A stretch of DNA of 64,000 nt from Micavibrio sp. (GTDB lineage: Bacteria; Pseudomonadota; Alphaproteobacteria; Micavibrionales; UBA2020), in the NCBI GenBank assembly GCA_028283745.1, contig JAPWJZ010000006.1, forward strand, positions 124,001 to 188,000, written 5' to 3'. The translations under genes and the position numbers were made by a program. The notes beneath the pieces are model-generated. The model was not told the DNA's origin, ran no database searches, and saw only the letters and a program-made list of their open reading frames with translations. Each line of letters begins with the position of its first letter. Position 1 is the stretch's first letter. Positions 63,554-64,000 of the stretch are shown here, one piece after another.

Positions 63554-63633
63554 AATTACTAAACTCTATAGTTTATTTTACCTTGACGCATCGCAAAAAA
63601 GCAAGATAAAATAAACTATAGAGTTTAGTAATT
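63554..63633. promoter_or_regulatory. Double TetR operator in the divergent promoter
   Basis: A 32-bp inverted repeat with one mismatch, arms at 63554-63585 and 63602-63633, 16 bases apart. Each arm itself holds a palindrome: TAAACTCTATAGTTTA (63560-63575) and TAAACTATAGAGTTTA (63612-63627), with 6-bp arms and a 4-base centre. Their spacing fits two TetR dimers covering both promoters. The palindrome is inferred to be the operator from its symmetry and place. Confidence 0.8.
63583..63612 (+). promoter_or_regulatory. Promoter for the NodT-type efflux gene, overlapped by operator
   Basis: TTGACG at 63583-63588, 18-base spacer, TAAAAT at 63607-63612, which abuts the right operator. On the minus strand TTGCTT and TAAAAT with an 18-base spacer give a mirror-image promoter for the tetR gene. 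Confidence 0.6.
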
Positions 63634-63645
63634 CGAGGTTTTCCC

Positions 63646-64000
63646 ATGTCATCCGCCGGTTCCATCTTCACGTTAAAGCGTTATGCCGCAATGGTTTCCG
63701 GCGCTATGCTGCTCAGCCTTACCGCCTGCGCCGCCATCCCGAATCTGGGCACGCCCCCCGCCCTGAAGCCCGCCGACAGCTATGCCGCCACCGAAAGTTT
63801 CACCGCACCCGTCGCCGGCTGGCCGGATGCAAAGTGGTGGGCACAATATAACGACCCGCAGCTGCAAACGCTGGTCGATGAAGCGCTGGCAGGGTCACCT
63901 GACCTTACCGCCGCCCTCGCCCGCGTCCGCCAGGCGGATGCTGCTGCCGAAGAAGCCGGCGCAAGCCTGCTGCCGACAGTGGATGCCAACGGCAGCGTCG
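63646..64000 (+). CDS. RND efflux outer-membrane lipoprotein (NodT/OprM family), 5' part
   Basis: About 118 codons before the window ends. Signal peptide with lipobox LTAC (LLSLTAC then AAIPNLG). The mature part begins with the family pattern AGWPDAKWWAQYNDPQLQTL, VDEALAGSPDLTAALARVRQ, the W-W-x-x-[FY]-x-D-P-x-L opening of the TolC-like OEP repeats. The RND pump genes would be expected further right. Controlled by the divergent TetR. Confidence 0.88.
   Translation, partial: MSSAGSIFTLKRYAAMVSGAMLLSLTACAAIPNLGTPPALKPADSYAATESFTAPVAGWPDAKWWAQYNDPQLQTLVDEALAGSPDLTAALARVRQADAAAEEAGASLLPTVDANGSV

Noticed and set aside
1..64000. CRISPR arrays, insertion sequences or rRNA genes
   Set aside because: No regularly spaced repeats, transposase motifs or rRNA-like sequence were seen.

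Overview
The window comes from an alphaproteobacterial chromosome of roughly 60% GC by eye. A PopZ-type polar organiser, an alphaproteobacterial layout of lepA, tyrS/anmK, glnE and pcm, a RsmB/chorismate-mutase pair and an AsmA/YhdP-like giant support this. I cannot name the genus; a Rhodospirillales- or Micavibrio-like lineage is an inference only. No rRNA, CRISPR array or transposase was seen.

Layout. 1-1437: edge of a mobilizable element, with the start of a relaxase, mobC and about 0.95 kb of non-coding, hairpin-rich DNA that could hold oriT. 1.6-11.4 kb: a clearly AT-richer island with surface-polysaccharide type genes (mannose-1-phosphate guanylyltransferase with a degenerate isomerase domain, a GT4 glycosyltransferase, a frameshifted NAD-dependent epimerase, a methyltransferase, a Nudix hydrolase and a NodU/CmcH carbamoyltransferase). 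It ends in a convergent pair: a protein resembling plant IQM proteins and a YegD-like Hsp70. 11.4-39.8 kb: GC-rich housekeeping block (rsmB, chorismate mutase, an active/inactive M16 peptidase pair, pgi, prolyl oligopeptidase, DEDDh exonuclease, DMT transporter, ClC channel, lepA, tsaC, anmK, tyrS, AsmA-like protein, glnE, popZ, pcm). anmK and tsaC read as one ORF only because of an apparent one-base insertion.

39.96-49.35 kb: an integrated element beside tRNA-Cys. It starts with a P4-type integrase and is bracketed by an imperfect 21-bp direct repeat (19/21). It carries a histidine kinase, a YfdX-Hsp20 stress operon, a CBS-domain protein, a small membrane protein, a BLUF blue-light sensor, a zinc-ribbon protein, a putative Rep protein and an AlpA-like regulator. 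This looks like a compact stress- and light-response island with remnants of replication and excision functions.

49.4-64 kb: chromosome again. It holds a GT4 glycosyltransferase, small envelope proteins (DUF883-like, a Q/N-repeat secreted protein, a lipoprotein), a diacylglycerol-kinase-family enzyme, tRNA-Asn, a 1018-residue secreted protein with a duplicated N-terminal module and RTX-like calcium motifs, a three-gene overlapping operon (two alpha/beta hydrolases and a HAD phosphatase), a short TyrA-like dehydrogenase, and a TetR regulator divergent from a NodT-type efflux lipoprotein. Two palindromic operators lie between the last two genes.
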